Below, one piece after another: positions 8,927-17,534 of a stretch of 64,000 nt of DNA. This stretch comes from Hyphomicrobiales bacterium (lineage in GTDB: Bacteria > Pseudomonadota > Alphaproteobacteria > Rhizobiales > Beijerinckiaceae), in NCBI GenBank assembly GCA_027483795.1, contig JAIXTT010000014.1, positions 1 through 64,000 of the forward strand, written 5' to 3'. The position numbers and the translations under genes are program-made. Each line of letters opens with the position of its first letter. The first letter of the stretch is position 1. The notes below the pieces were generated by a model. It was not told the origin of the DNA. It ran no database searches and worked only from the letters and a program-made list of their open reading frames with translations.

Positions 8927-10426
8927 TCATGACGTCGGTGAAGCCGCCGCGGCCTTGCGGGAGTCGCGCCAGTCCCGCCACACCCCGAAGACGATGAACA
9001 ACGCCGAAGCGATCAGGAGACCCACGGCGATGGGATCCTCGAGGAAGATGTCGTGCTCCCCGCCCGAGAGCATCAGCGAGCGCCTGTAGTTGCTCTCGAC
9101 CAACGGCCCCAGCACGACGCCGAGAACCGCCGGCAGGAACGGGAAGCCGCAGATGCGCATGAGGTAGCCGACGAAGCCCGCGAACAGGACGACCCCGACG
9201 TCGAACATCGTGGAGTTGATCGTGTAGATGCCCGAAATCACCAGCAGGAACACGAAGCCCGCGAGATAGGGCCGCGGCCGGTTCACCAGCCAGATGCACA
9301 AGGGCAGGATCAGCACGCCCACGAGGATCTGCGACAGCGTCGCGACCAGCGACCCCGTATAGAGGCCGATGACGACGTCGGCATTCTGCTCGAACAGTCG
9401 CGGGCCGGGCATCAGGCCATGGATCAACAGCCCGCCCAGAAGCACCGCGGCCGAGTTCGAACCCGGAATGCCGAAGCTCAGCAGCGGGATCAGCGACGTA
9501 CTGGCGACGGTGTTGTTGGCCGCCTCCGGTGCGGCGATTCCCTCGGGCGAGCCCTTGCCGAACTCCTCGGGCTTCTTCGACCAACGCCGGCTTTCGCTGT
9601 AGGACAGGAACGCGGCGATCGAGCCGCCGCCGCCGGGCAGCAGCCCCTCGACGGTACCGACCGCCGAACCGATCATCTGCGGCTTGAACAGCCGGCGCAT
9701 CATGGCGAAGTCCGGCAGAACCAGCCGCACGGTCTGCTTGAGCTTTTCGAGAACGCCCGGGTCGCCCGACTGCTGCAGAAGCTCGCTGACCGCGAAAAGC
9801 CCGACCATGATCATGATCGGCTTCACGCCGGACAGGAGCTCGGGCACCCCGAAGGCGAAACGGCTGACGCCCGCGATCGGGTCCGAGCCGATGGTCGCCA
9901 CCATCAGCCCGACGATGGCCGCGGCGAGAACCTTCAGCAGCGACCCGCTCGCGAGCGAGGCGATGATGCTGAGGCCCAGGATGCCGACGGCGAAATAGGA
10001 GGTCGGCTTGAACAGCAGCGCCACCTCGGCGAGCGGCTCCGTCAGCAGCACCAGCATCAGGAGCCCGAACAGGCTTCCGATGACGCCGGACCAGAGCGAG
10101 ATGCCGAGCGCCTCGCCGGCCTTGCCCTGCTTGTTCATTTCGTAGCCGTCGATGACCGTCGCGGCGGCCGAGTTGGTGCCGGGCGTCTTGATCAGGATGG
10201 CCGGGATGGAGCCGCCGTACTCGGCCCCGATATAGGTGGCCGCCAGCAGAACGATCGCGTTCGTCGGGTCCATCGTATAGGTGAACGGCAGGATCAGGGC
10301 CAACGTGATCGAGGCCGAGATGCCGGGAAGCGCGCCGCCGATGATCCCCCAGACCAACCCGAGCAGCGAGATCGGGATCAACGGGGTCGTCACGAGCAGC
10401 GTCAGGGCGCGGCTGAGATCGTCCAA
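8927..10426 (-). CDS. tctA: Tripartite tricarboxylate transporter large permease TctA
   Basis: A polytopic membrane protein with the TctA hallmarks GGALPGISASITLAL near the start, GAEYGGSIPAILIKTPGT, and in the second half LLPGGGGSIAAFLSY and SFGIPGSNSAAVLLGGL. The start is TTG at 10426, with AAAGGA 6 nt upstream placed just after the tctB stop. This gives 499 residues, the usual family size; the longer open frame only reads into tctB. It uses the proton or sodium gradient to import di/tricarboxylates delivered by the TctC binding protein. Confidence 0.94.
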   Translation of the reverse strand: MDDLSRALTLLVTTPLIPISLLGLVWGIIGGALPGISASITLALILPFTYTMDPTNAIVLLAATYIGAEYGGSIPAILIKTPGTNSAAATVIDGYEMNKQGKAGEALGISLWSGVIGSLFGLLMLVLLTEPLAEVALLFKPTSYFAVGILGLSIIASLASGSLLKVLAAAIVGLMVATIGSDPIAGVSRFAFGVPELLSGVKPIMIMVGLFAVSELLQQSGDPGVLEKLKQTVRLVLPDFAMMRRLFKPQMIGSAVGTVEGLLPGGGGSIAAFLSYSESRRWSKKPEEFGKGSPEGIAAPEAANNTVASTSLIPLLSFGIPGSNSAAVLLGGLLIHGLMPGPRLFEQNADVVIGLYTGSLVATLSQILVGVLILPLCIWLVNRPRPYLAGFVFLLVISGIYTINSTMFDVGVVLFAGFVGYLMRICGFPFLPAVLGVVLGPLVESNYRRSLMLSGGEHDIFLEDPIAVGLLIASALFIVFGVWRDWRDSRKAAAASPTS

Positions 10427-10437
10427 GGGAAGTCCTT

Positions 10438-10935
10438 TCAGAAAAACCAGCCGGCCGGCTGCTCGGTCCCCAGCAGCTTGACGAAGATCGCCCAGAACAG
10501 GCACCCCGCCCCCGCCGCGACCGCAGCGACGCGCCATGTCGGCGCGACCCCCTCATAGACGGCCACCACCGCGACGAGCAGCGCCGCGCCGATGACGTAA
10601 CCGACGACGGGCGCGACGAGGATGTAGCCGACGCCGATGGCGACGAAGCCCAGCGCCCGCGGCAGGCTCGCGACGTAATCGCCGCCGGAATCCGCCGCCG
10701 GCTCCGTTCGCCGCAGCCTGACGGCCGCCGCGATCCCGCGAACGAGGATCAGACCCGCCACGACCGCGAGCCCGATGGCGAGCAACCGCGGCAATCCTTC
10801 CGGTCCCACCTCGTCGGAGAGGCTCGACTGCGAAATCCGGAGGGTCTCGAAGTGGTAGAGCGCCGCCACGAGAAGAAGGACGCCGCCGGCGGCGACGTCC
10901 CTCATGGCGCCCTTTCGGTCGACGGGTACGCTCAC
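10438..10935 (-). CDS. tctB: Tripartite tricarboxylate transporter small permease TctB
   Basis: A 165-residue protein with four hydrophobic segments, matching the four-helix TctB subunit (DUF1468-like). It starts with GTG at 10935, which overlaps the tctC stop codon by 4 nt (GTGA). It sits between the binding protein and the large permease, as usual for the family. It completes a TctCBA carboxylate importer serving the adjacent catabolic genes. Confidence 0.92.
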   Translation of the reverse strand: MSVPVDRKGAMRDVAAGGVLLLVAALYHFETLRISQSSLSDEVGPEGLPRLLAIGLAVVAGLILVRGIAAAVRLRRTEPAADSGGDYVASLPRALGFVAIGVGYILVAPVVGYVIGAALLVAVVAVYEGVAPTWRVAAVAAGAGCLFWAIFVKLLGTEQPAGWFF

Positions 10936-11888
10936 TTGATCACGCCGTTCTCTTTGAAGAAGGTCTCGGACTCTTCGGCGAACCTGTTGATGAACTGCGC
11001 ATAGGCGGCCTGGCCCATATAGTCGGGCTGCAGCGCCTCGCTCTGCACGACCTTGAGATATTCGGGGTCGGCGAGCAGCTGCTGCACGGCCTTTTCCCAG
11101 ATCGCGATGATCTCCGGCGGCAGTCCCTGCGGCCCGGCGAGGCCGCGATACTTGCGCATCACGACGTCGAAGCCCTGCTCCTTGACCGTCGGCACGTTCG
11201 GCAGAGCGGCCGAACGCGTCGGCGTCACGGTGGCGAGAATGCGCACCTTGTTGGCCTCGAGCTGGGGCCGCAGTTCCGCATATTCGCCGATGCCGATGTC
11301 GAGCGTTCCGTTGAGCACGTTCAGCAGCAATTCGCCGCCGCCGTCATGCGACACCACCGCGGCGTTGACGTTGGCCGCCTTCTTGATCCGCTCGGCCGCC
11401 TGCCGTTCCATGGACGCGGGGGTCGAGGCGCCCCAACGGCCGCGCTTCTCCTTCGCGGACTTGATCACGTCGTCCAACGATTTGAACGGGCCGTCGGCGC
11501 GCGTATAGACCAGCGTCGGGTCGGCGAAGAAATTCACCAGCGGCTGCAGGTCCTTGTAGCTGTGCTGAGGCTTGCTGAGCAGCGACGTGAACACATAGGT
11601 CGGCGTCGTGGCGTAGAAGGTGGCGCCGTCGGGCTTGGCCGTGGCCAGCTTCGTCATGGCGCGCGCGCCGCTGCCGCCCTGCGCGTTCTCCACGATGAAG
11701 GTCGCGTCGATGTATTTCGGCAGATGCTTGGCCATCTCCCGCAGGAAGATGTCGCTGCCCGCGCCGGGGCTCGAATGGGTCACGAGCGTGACCACCTTAT
11801 GGGGATAGGGTGCGGGCTGTGCCTGAACCGCGGCGGTCCCCACCGCGGATGCGGCCGCCATCAGCAACGTCGCGAGTAACTTGCGCAT
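10932..11888 (-). CDS. tctC: Tripartite tricarboxylate transporter substrate-binding protein (TctC/Bug)
   Basis: A 318-residue periplasmic binding protein. It has a signal peptide (LLATLLMAAASAVGTAAVQAQ), then the Bug-family opening PYPHKVVTLVTHSSPGAGSD and the late block LAGPQGLPPEIIAIW. Bug proteins bind carboxylates such as citrate, tartrate or aromatic acids; the ligand here is unknown. It is the first transporter gene after the GntR regulator (25 nt apart), so gntR-tctC-tctB-tctA probably form one transcript. Confidence 0.93.
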   Translation of the reverse strand: MRKLLATLLMAAASAVGTAAVQAQPAPYPHKVVTLVTHSSPGAGSDIFLREMAKHLPKYIDATFIVENAQGGSGARAMTKLATAKPDGATFYATTPTYVFTSLLSKPQHSYKDLQPLVNFFADPTLVYTRADGPFKSLDDVIKSAKEKRGRWGASTPASMERQAAERIKKAANVNAAVVSHDGGGELLLNVLNGTLDIGIGEYAELRPQLEANKVRILATVTPTRSAALPNVPTVKEQGFDVVMRKYRGLAGPQGLPPEIIAIWEKAVQQLLADPEYLKVVQSEALQPDYMGQAAYAQFINRFAEESETFFKENGVIK

Positions 11889-11913
11889 CGTGTCGTCTCC
11901 TCCGAAGGCGGCG

Positions 11914-12648
11914 TCAGCGGCCGCTCGTTTGATCGTCCCCGTGGGTCCCGCCCGCAGACGGAACCTCCACGGCGGCTTCCTCTGCTCGAACCACCGCGAG
12001 CAGCCGATTCTTGGCGTTGATCACATGGCGCCAATGCGCGTCATGAGCCCATTGCGCGTCGCGCGCGCGAACCGCCTCGACCATCTCGCGATGCTCGCGG
12101 TTCGATACGCCCAATCCGCCGCCCTGCACGAGGCTCCGCGCGCGGAACAGCGTCAGCCGCTTGACGAAGGCCTTGTATTCCGCCGCGAGCGTTGCGTTCC
12201 CGCAGGCGTCCAGAATGAAGGCGTGAAAGGCCAAATTGAGCGGATAATAGCTCTCGAAATCGAGCGCCGAGGCCGCGGCCTCCATGCGCGCGATGAAGTC
12301 GTCGAGCGTCTCCACGTCGCCCGAGGTCGCGCGATCCGCCATCAGCCGGCCCGCCAAGCCGAACAAGGCCGCGCGCACGTCATAGACCTCGCGGACCTCG
12401 CCCACCGACAGCGTCCGGACGAAGACGCCGCGATTCGGAATGGCCTCGACCATGCCCGCGCCTTCGAGCGCCCGAATCGCCTCGCGGATCGGTCCGCGGC
12501 TCGTGCCGAAGCGGGCGGCGAGTTGATTCTCGTTGATGCGCTCGCCCGGTTGGATCGTCCCGGCAAGAATGAGGCGCTCGATCTCCGTCTCCAGCACGCT
12601 GGCGAGCGAGCCGGTCCGAAAGCTGTCACTGGGCGCCGTCCTGAGCAT
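11914..12648 (-). CDS. GntR-family (FCD) transcriptional regulator of the tct/prpD cluster
   Basis: An N-terminal winged helix (INENQLAARFGTSRGPIREAIRALEGAGMV) is followed by an all-helical FCD ligand domain with the metal/carboxylate-binding pattern (Asp in VYDVRAAL, His in NLAFHAFI and REHREMVEA). The ATG at 12648 is chosen; an upstream GTG at 12669 is open but adds nothing recognisable. It is divergent from prpD copy 3 and upstream of tctCBA. Inverted copies of a 16-bp motif in the 208-bp intergenic region are candidate operators, so it probably controls the whole cluster in response to a carboxylate. Confidence 0.92.
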   Translation of the reverse strand: MLRTAPSDSFRTGSLASVLETEIERLILAGTIQPGERINENQLAARFGTSRGPIREAIRALEGAGMVEAIPNRGVFVRTLSVGEVREVYDVRAALFGLAGRLMADRATSGDVETLDDFIARMEAAASALDFESYYPLNLAFHAFILDACGNATLAAEYKAFVKRLTLFRARSLVQGGGLGVSNREHREMVEAVRARDAQWAHDAHWRHVINAKNRLLAVVRAEEAAVEVPSAGGTHGDDQTSGR

Positions 12649-12675
12649 GGCGATCAGAGTGAAGGGCACGAGGCA

Positions 12676-12691
12676 GGATCGTCAACACTTT
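12676..12691 (-). promoter_or_regulatory. Candidate GntR operator, copy 1 (inverted)
   Basis: Read on the minus strand this is AAAGTGTTGACGATCC, matching 14 of 16 positions of the copy at 12773-12788 on the plus strand. It lies 28 nt upstream of the gntR start, so it is placed for autoregulation. The assignment is inferred from position and repetition only. Confidence 0.5.
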
Positions 12692-12772
12692 TCGAAGCCC
12701 ATCCCGTCGGATGTCCGCTTTTGCCCTGAATTCCCAAAGCCGGGGCGTAGTTCTTCCGTCGACTTCCATCTG

Positions 12773-12788
12773 AAAGTGTCGACAATCC
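12773..12788 (+). promoter_or_regulatory. Candidate GntR operator, copy 2
   Basis: The sequence AAAGTGTCGACAATCC contains the perfect palindrome TGTCGACA, the kind of core bound by dimeric FCD regulators. It abuts a TTGACA hexamer at 12791-12796 upstream of prpD copy 3, so repressor bound here would occlude that promoter. Confidence 0.5.
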
Positions 12789-12790
12789 CG

Positions 12791-12820
12791 TTGACATTGG
12801 CGCGGCCTCGCGCGCATCAA
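12791..12820 (+). promoter_or_regulatory. Possible sigma-70-type promoter for prpD copy 3
   Basis: A perfect TTGACA at 12791-12796 is followed after 18 nt by a weak CATCAA. It overlaps the edge of the candidate operator. The -10 match is poor, so this is tentative. Confidence 0.35.
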
Positions 12821-12856
12821 TCCGCAACGGGCCGAGGCCGCCGACAGGAGAAGACC

Positions 12857-14206
12857 ATGACCGACCATTCCGCAGTCACGAAGACGCTGGCCGAATTCGT
12901 GGTGAACTCCCGACCGGGCGACATTCCCGAGGCGGTCTACACCGAAGCGACGCGCTCCTTCCTCAACTGGATCGGCTGCGCGGTCGGCGGCTCCATCCAT
13001 CCGGCCTTGGACCGGGCCTTGACCGCCCTCATGCCCTTCGCGGGCCCCGCTCAGGCGACCGTGCTCGGGCGCGGCGTGCGCACCGACATGCTGCACACCG
13101 CCCTGCTGAACGGCATCACCTCGCACGTGTTCGACTTCGACGACACGCATCTGAAGACGATCATCCACCCCGCCGGGCCCATCGCCTCCGGCCTCTTGGC
13201 CATGGCCGAGACGCGCAAGATCACCGGCCGCGAGTTCATGCACGCCTTCATCCTCGGCGTCGAAGTCGAGTGCCGGATCGGCAACTCCGTCTATCCCGAG
13301 CATTATGACCGCGGCTGGCACATCACCGGAACGGCGGGCGTCTTCGGCGCGGCGGCCGCCGCGGGCAAGATCCTCGGCCTCAGCGTCCAGCAGATGACCT
13401 GGGCGCTCGGCATCGCGGCGACGCAGTCGTCCGGTCTGCGCGAGATGTTCGGCACCATGTGCAAGTCCTTCCACCCGGGCCGCGCCGCCCAGAACGGCAC
13501 CATGGCCGCTTATCTGGCGGCTCAGGACTTCACCAGCTCCGACCGGGGCATCGAGGCCCCGCGCGGTTTCGCGAACGTCGCCTCGACGAAGTTCGACCCG
13601 AAGGAAATCACCGAGAACCTCGGCAAGACCTGGGAAATCGCGCTCAACACCTACAAGCCCTTCGCCTGCGGCATCGTCATCCACCCGGCCATCGACGGCT
13701 GCGTGCAGTTGCGCAACGCCCACGGCCTCAAGGCCGCGGACGTCGCCTCCATCGCGCTCAAGGTGCATCCGCTGGTGCTCGAGCTCACGGGCAAGACCGC
13801 GCCGCGCACCGGCCTCGAAGGCAAGTTCTCGGTCTATCACTCCTGCGCGGCCGCCATCGTTCACGGCCGCTGCGGCGAGCATGAATATTCCGACGAATGC
13901 GTCACCGATCCCGTCATCGTCGGCCTTCGCGGCAAGGTGACGGCCGTGGCGACGCCGGGCATCCACGAGCATCAGGTGGACGTCGTCCTGACCACGACCG
14001 ACGGGAAGGTGCACCACCTCTTCGTCGAGCACGCCATCGGCAGCCTCGGCCGCCCGATGACGGACGCGGAACTCGACGCCAAGCTCACCGATCTCTGCGA
14101 CCCCGTGCTCGGTGCCGCGGGTTCCGCCCGCCTGATCGTCGCGGCGCGCAGCCTGATCGACTCCGACGACGCGTCCCGCATCGTCGCGGCCGCGATCCCG
14201 GCCTGA
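12857..14206 (+). CDS. MmgE/PrpD family protein, copy 3
   Basis: A 449-residue MmgE/PrpD protein with blocks HVFDFDDTHLKT, HITGTAGVFGAAAAAGK, KSFHPGRAAQNG and YKPFACGIVIHP. The ATG at 12857 has AGGAG 7 nt upstream; the open frame upstream is not coding. It differs more from the two minus-strand copies than they do from each other: it has DFDDTH rather than GEDFD(N/D)T(F/L)EG. It may therefore be a distinct enzyme in the same pathway. It is divergent from gntR and stands alone on the plus strand. Confidence 0.9.
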   Translation: MTDHSAVTKTLAEFVVNSRPGDIPEAVYTEATRSFLNWIGCAVGGSIHPALDRALTALMPFAGPAQATVLGRGVRTDMLHTALLNGITSHVFDFDDTHLKTIIHPAGPIASGLLAMAETRKITGREFMHAFILGVEVECRIGNSVYPEHYDRGWHITGTAGVFGAAAAAGKILGLSVQQMTWALGIAATQSSGLREMFGTMCKSFHPGRAAQNGTMAAYLAAQDFTSSDRGIEAPRGFANVASTKFDPKEITENLGKTWEIALNTYKPFACGIVIHPAIDGCVQLRNAHGLKAADVASIALKVHPLVLELTGKTAPRTGLEGKFSVYHSCAAAIVHGRCGEHEYSDECVTDPVIVGLRGKVTAVATPGIHEHQVDVVLTTTDGKVHHLFVEHAIGSLGRPMTDAELDAKLTDLCDPVLGAAGSARLIVAARSLIDSDDASRIVAAAIPA

Positions 14207-14284
14207 TCCCGGCAGCGTGGGGAAGCCGCCCGTCCGTCGGGCGACGTCCCCGGCCCGCGTCTTCGATCCGTCGGTCGCGCCCGA

Positions 14285-15313
14285 TCAAGGTCGCCGTTCG
14301 GGCGGTCTGACGCCGATGCCGAACAGGAACGCCGTGATCCGGACTTGCATGTCCGCGGTCACGGCGTCGCTTCGACACACGGAAAAACGATTGTAAACAT
14401 TGAGAGCCCGCCCGCATTCGCCGTCGACGGCCGGAGAATGCGCGCCTCGATTGGCGACGTCCCAGCCATGGGTCGCGTCGGGATAATGTTTCCAACTCGC
14501 CGCCGCGCGGAAGACCGCGCGATCGCAATCATCGACCGGCGTGGCCGTGTCCTTGCCGCCGGTGAAGACGATCACGGGCGCGCCGTAGGGGCCGAGCCGC
14601 GGGCGAAGGGCCGAGCCGTCTGCCCTGCAGTTCGGATAGAGGGCGACGCCCGCCCGATAGAGACGCGACGTCGCCCGCCGCAGGAAGGGTTCGTCGGTAA
14701 AGGTCCGCAGAACCGTCCATCCTCCCTGACTGTCGCCGATCAGCACCATCTTGCGGGGATCGACGCCGTGAACGGACGTCAGCCAACGCCCGGCCGCGAT
14801 GGCGTCGAGCGCGCGCATGTTCGCGCCGAACGGCGTCCAAGTCGCCCAGTTCTCCTCGCGGCCCCTGCTCCAATAGCTGTCGAGCACGAGAACATTCGCC
14901 TCGAAAGTCCGCCTGGCCCACAACGCCGTCGCGAAATTGGTCGGAACCAATCCGTGTCCCCCGTGGACGATGACGAAGGTGGGACGATCGGCCGTCCCGT
15001 CCGGGTGCGGATTCCAGCTCGCGATGAGAAGACCCTTGCCGTCGAAGCCCGGCACTTGGGCACGCATCCGCGCCAGCCCGACCCGATCGGTATTGTTCGC
15101 GAGGCTGTAGGATCCGCGCAAAGGCCGTTCCGCCACGACGTCCGTGACGATCTCGGGTTGAAACAGCCGCAGGTCGAACGGTGCGGGCTGAGCCTCCGCA
15201 CCGGACCAGACGAGACAGAACGCCATGAAGACGAGGGCCGCCGCGATCCTTGACCGACGACCGGCGACGCGCGCCGGTCCGCTCCCGTTCGTCCTCGGCC
15301 GCGCTCCCGTCAT
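14285..15313 (-). CDS. Secreted alpha/beta-hydrolase (dienelactone-hydrolase-like esterase)
   Basis: A 342-residue alpha/beta-hydrolase. A hydrophobic leader ending in SGAEAQ suggests export. The oxyanion-hole region is FVIVHGGHG, the nucleophile elbow is LIGDSQGGW (Ser), and the catalytic His sits in DATHGWD near the C-terminus; the Asp probably lies in GGKDTATPVDD. The ATG at 15313 overlaps the upstream lipocalin stop as ATGA, so the two are co-translated. The substrate is unknown. Confidence 0.8.
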   Translation of the reverse strand: MTGARPRTNGSGPARVAGRRSRIAAALVFMAFCLVWSGAEAQPAPFDLRLFQPEIVTDVVAERPLRGSYSLANNTDRVGLARMRAQVPGFDGKGLLIASWNPHPDGTADRPTFVIVHGGHGLVPTNFATALWARRTFEANVLVLDSYWSRGREENWATWTPFGANMRALDAIAAGRWLTSVHGVDPRKMVLIGDSQGGWTVLRTFTDEPFLRRATSRLYRAGVALYPNCRADGSALRPRLGPYGAPVIVFTGGKDTATPVDDCDRAVFRAAASWKHYPDATHGWDVANRGAHSPAVDGECGRALNVYNRFSVCRSDAVTADMQVRITAFLFGIGVRPPERRP

Positions 15314-15909
15314 CGACACGCGCGGGTGCCGTGGTCGACGAGGATCAGTCGCTCGACCGGGAAGCCGAGCGCCTTCGCTTCCGCCACCAGACGGTTGCGG
15401 ACGGAAGCGTCGAGATCGGGGCGTCGCGCCAGGATCCAGAGATAATCCTTGGTCGGTCCGGCCACCATCGCCCACGCGTAATTCCGGCGATCGAGCGATA
15501 CGACGTGATAGCCGCCCGCGAACGGCGGGAAGAAGCTCACCGAAAGGCTCGCCGTATCGGCGTCCCCCTGCAGGACGGCCTTGCCCTCGGCGACCTTCCA
15601 TCGGCAACCTTCGGGGTCGAAGCCCCTGTTGACGACGCCGATCGACCCGTCGGCGCGCGGCGTGTAGGCGGCTGTGACATGCGTCAGGCCGCGCTCGAAA
15701 CGGTGATCGAGCCGCATGACCTCGAACCATTCGCCGCGGTAACGCGAAAGGTCGAAAGAGCGCAGCGGCTCGACGCCTTGCGGCGGCCCCGCGCAACCGG
15801 CGAGCAGAGGGAGCATCAGAACGGACGCGCGCAGCTTCGCAATCCGGGTGCTCCATCCTCCGAGAAAGAGTTTCAGCATCATCCCGCCCTCGGCACGGTC
15901 GGCCTTCAC
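15310..15909 (-). CDS. blc: Outer-membrane lipoprotein of the lipocalin (Blc) family
   Basis: A lipobox LLAGC lies about 38 residues into the frame. The bacterial lipocalin signature YRGEWFEVMRLDHRFERGL follows, then GCRWKVAEGKA and YLWILARRPDLD, as in Blc. Blc-type proteins bind lysophospholipids or fatty acids at the outer membrane under envelope stress. The start is uncertain: ATG codons at 15909, 15882 and 15879 are all possible, the last two giving a more standard signal peptide. It overlaps the hydrolase gene, so lipid or ester handling in the envelope is a reasonable joint role. Confidence 0.88.
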   Translation of the reverse strand: MKADRAEGGMMLKLFLGGWSTRIAKLRASVLMLPLLAGCAGPPQGVEPLRSFDLSRYRGEWFEVMRLDHRFERGLTHVTAAYTPRADGSIGVVNRGFDPEGCRWKVAEGKAVLQGDADTASLSVSFFPPFAGGYHVVSLDRRNYAWAMVAGPTKDYLWILARRPDLDASVRNRLVAEAKALGFPVERLILVDHGTRACR

Positions 15910-16202
15910 CGCGAACGTTCCGAAACGCCCCCTGAAGGATCGCCGCCGCGTTCACGCATCGCGCGGAGCCGAACGGCTCCGTCTTACGACGCGACGAGGC
16001 AGCATAACGGTCGCATGGTGAGCCCCTCAAGCCCGTCCGCCCCCGTAGAAGCCGTTGCGGCATCGGCGATCGGGGTTCATCGAAAGAGCCGCACGAGACC
16101 CCATCGCCAAACGCCGCCGACTTGGTTTATCGTGGCCCTACACGCGAAAGGGGCGTCGAAACCCTCGCCGCAGGGCGCGACGGGTATGCTTGCGTGTTCT
16201 GA
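15910..16202. other. Divergent intergenic region, no recognised site
   Basis: This 293-nt stretch between the divergent lipocalin and CorC-type genes should hold both promoters. I see no clear -35/-10 pair, hairpin or repeat in it. Confidence 0.4.
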
Positions 16203-17489
16203 TTGTCTCTTGAAATTGCGATCGTCATCGTACTCACGGTGATCAACGGCCTTCTCGCGATGTCCGAATTGGCCGTCGTGTCCGCCCGCCCCGCGCGGTT
16301 GAGGATGTTCGAGAAAGAGGGCGTCACCGGCGCGAGAACCGCGCTCCGTCTCGCCGAGAACCCCGGAAGGTTCCTTTCGACGGTCCAGATCGGCATCACG
16401 CTGATCGGCGTCATGTCCGGCGCATTCTCGGGCGCCACGCTCGGCCTGCGCTTGGGCGAATTCCTGCAGACGCAGGGTCTCCCGGAACATTTCGCCGAAG
16501 CCTCGGGCGTCGGCGTCGTCGTCGTCGCGATCACCTATCTGTCGCTGATCGTCGGCGAACTCGTTCCGAAACAGATCGCGCTCAAGGATCCGGAACGTGT
16601 CGCGATCCGCGTCGCCCCCGCGATGATGGTTCTGTCGCGCGCGAGCGCGCCGCTCGTCTGGCTGCTCGATGCGTCCGGCAAGGCCGTGCTCCGCCTCCTC
16701 GGCCACAAGAACGACGACCCCGAAGGCGTCACCGAAGAAGAGGTCCGCACGATCATCGCGGAGGCGGAGAGCGCGGGCGTCCTCGAGACGGACGAGCGCG
16801 ACATGATCTCCGGCGTCATGCGCCTCGCCGACCGGACCGCGAAGGCCCTGATGACGCCGCGGCGCGACGTCGAGATCCTCGATCTCGACGACGATCTTCC
16901 CGCGATGCTCGAACAGGTCCGGTCGACCCGGCGCTCGCGTCTTCCCGTCAAGGACGGCGAGGCGGATGCCGTCGTCGGCGTGATCTTCGTCAAGGATCTC
17001 GTCGCGGGACTGCTCGACGAGAAGAATTTCGACATCCGCGCCCTGGTCGCCGCCGCGCCGATCGTCACCGACAACGCGCGTGCGCTCGACGTCGTCCGCG
17101 CGATCCGCTCTTCGACGGTCCACATGGCGCTCGTCTTCGACGAATACGGCCATTTCGAAGGGATCATCACCGCCAGCGACATTCTCGAAGCGATCACGGG
17201 CGTGTTCCGCGACGAGCATGACGAAGAGCCCGCCTTTGTCGCTCGTGCGGACGGCAGCTGGCTGGTGTCGGGCTGGATGCCGATCGACGAGTTCGAGGAC
17301 AAGATCGGCGCGCCCGTCGACCGACAGGCCGACTACGAGACCGTCGCGGGCCTCGTCCTGGACCGTTTGAAGCGCCTCCCGGAAACGGGCGAGCGCTTCA
17401 CCGTCGGCGCATGGAGCTATGAGGTCGTCGACATGGACGGCCGACGGATCGACAAGGTGCTCGTGACGCGGCGGGCGGCCGAGGACTGA
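16203..17489 (+). CDS. CNNM/CorC-type membrane protein with CBS pair (hemolysin-C family)
   Basis: A 428-residue protein. It has an N-terminal DUF21 membrane domain with segments at about residues 1-20, 58-80, 100-125 and 140-160, including VGELVPKQIAL. Two CBS domains follow (MTPRRDVEILD and MALVFDEYGHFEGIIT), then a C-terminal CorC_HlyC domain (ADYETVAGLVLDRL). Family members are linked to Mg2+/Co2+ efflux or homeostasis; the hemolysin name is historical. The start is TTG at 16203 without a clear ribosome-binding site. Confidence 0.9.
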   Translation: MSLEIAIVIVLTVINGLLAMSELAVVSARPARLRMFEKEGVTGARTALRLAENPGRFLSTVQIGITLIGVMSGAFSGATLGLRLGEFLQTQGLPEHFAEASGVGVVVVAITYLSLIVGELVPKQIALKDPERVAIRVAPAMMVLSRASAPLVWLLDASGKAVLRLLGHKNDDPEGVTEEEVRTIIAEAESAGVLETDERDMISGVMRLADRTAKALMTPRRDVEILDLDDDLPAMLEQVRSTRRSRLPVKDGEADAVVGVIFVKDLVAGLLDEKNFDIRALVAAAPIVTDNARALDVVRAIRSSTVHMALVFDEYGHFEGIITASDILEAITGVFRDEHDEEPAFVARADGSWLVSGWMPIDEFEDKIGAPVDRQADYETVAGLVLDRLKRLPETGERFTVGAWSYEVVDMDGRRIDKVLVTRRAAED

Positions 17490-17534
17490 CCGCCCGTCCG
17501 TCCCGCGAACGCCCGGCGGCGCGTCCCCGCGTCT

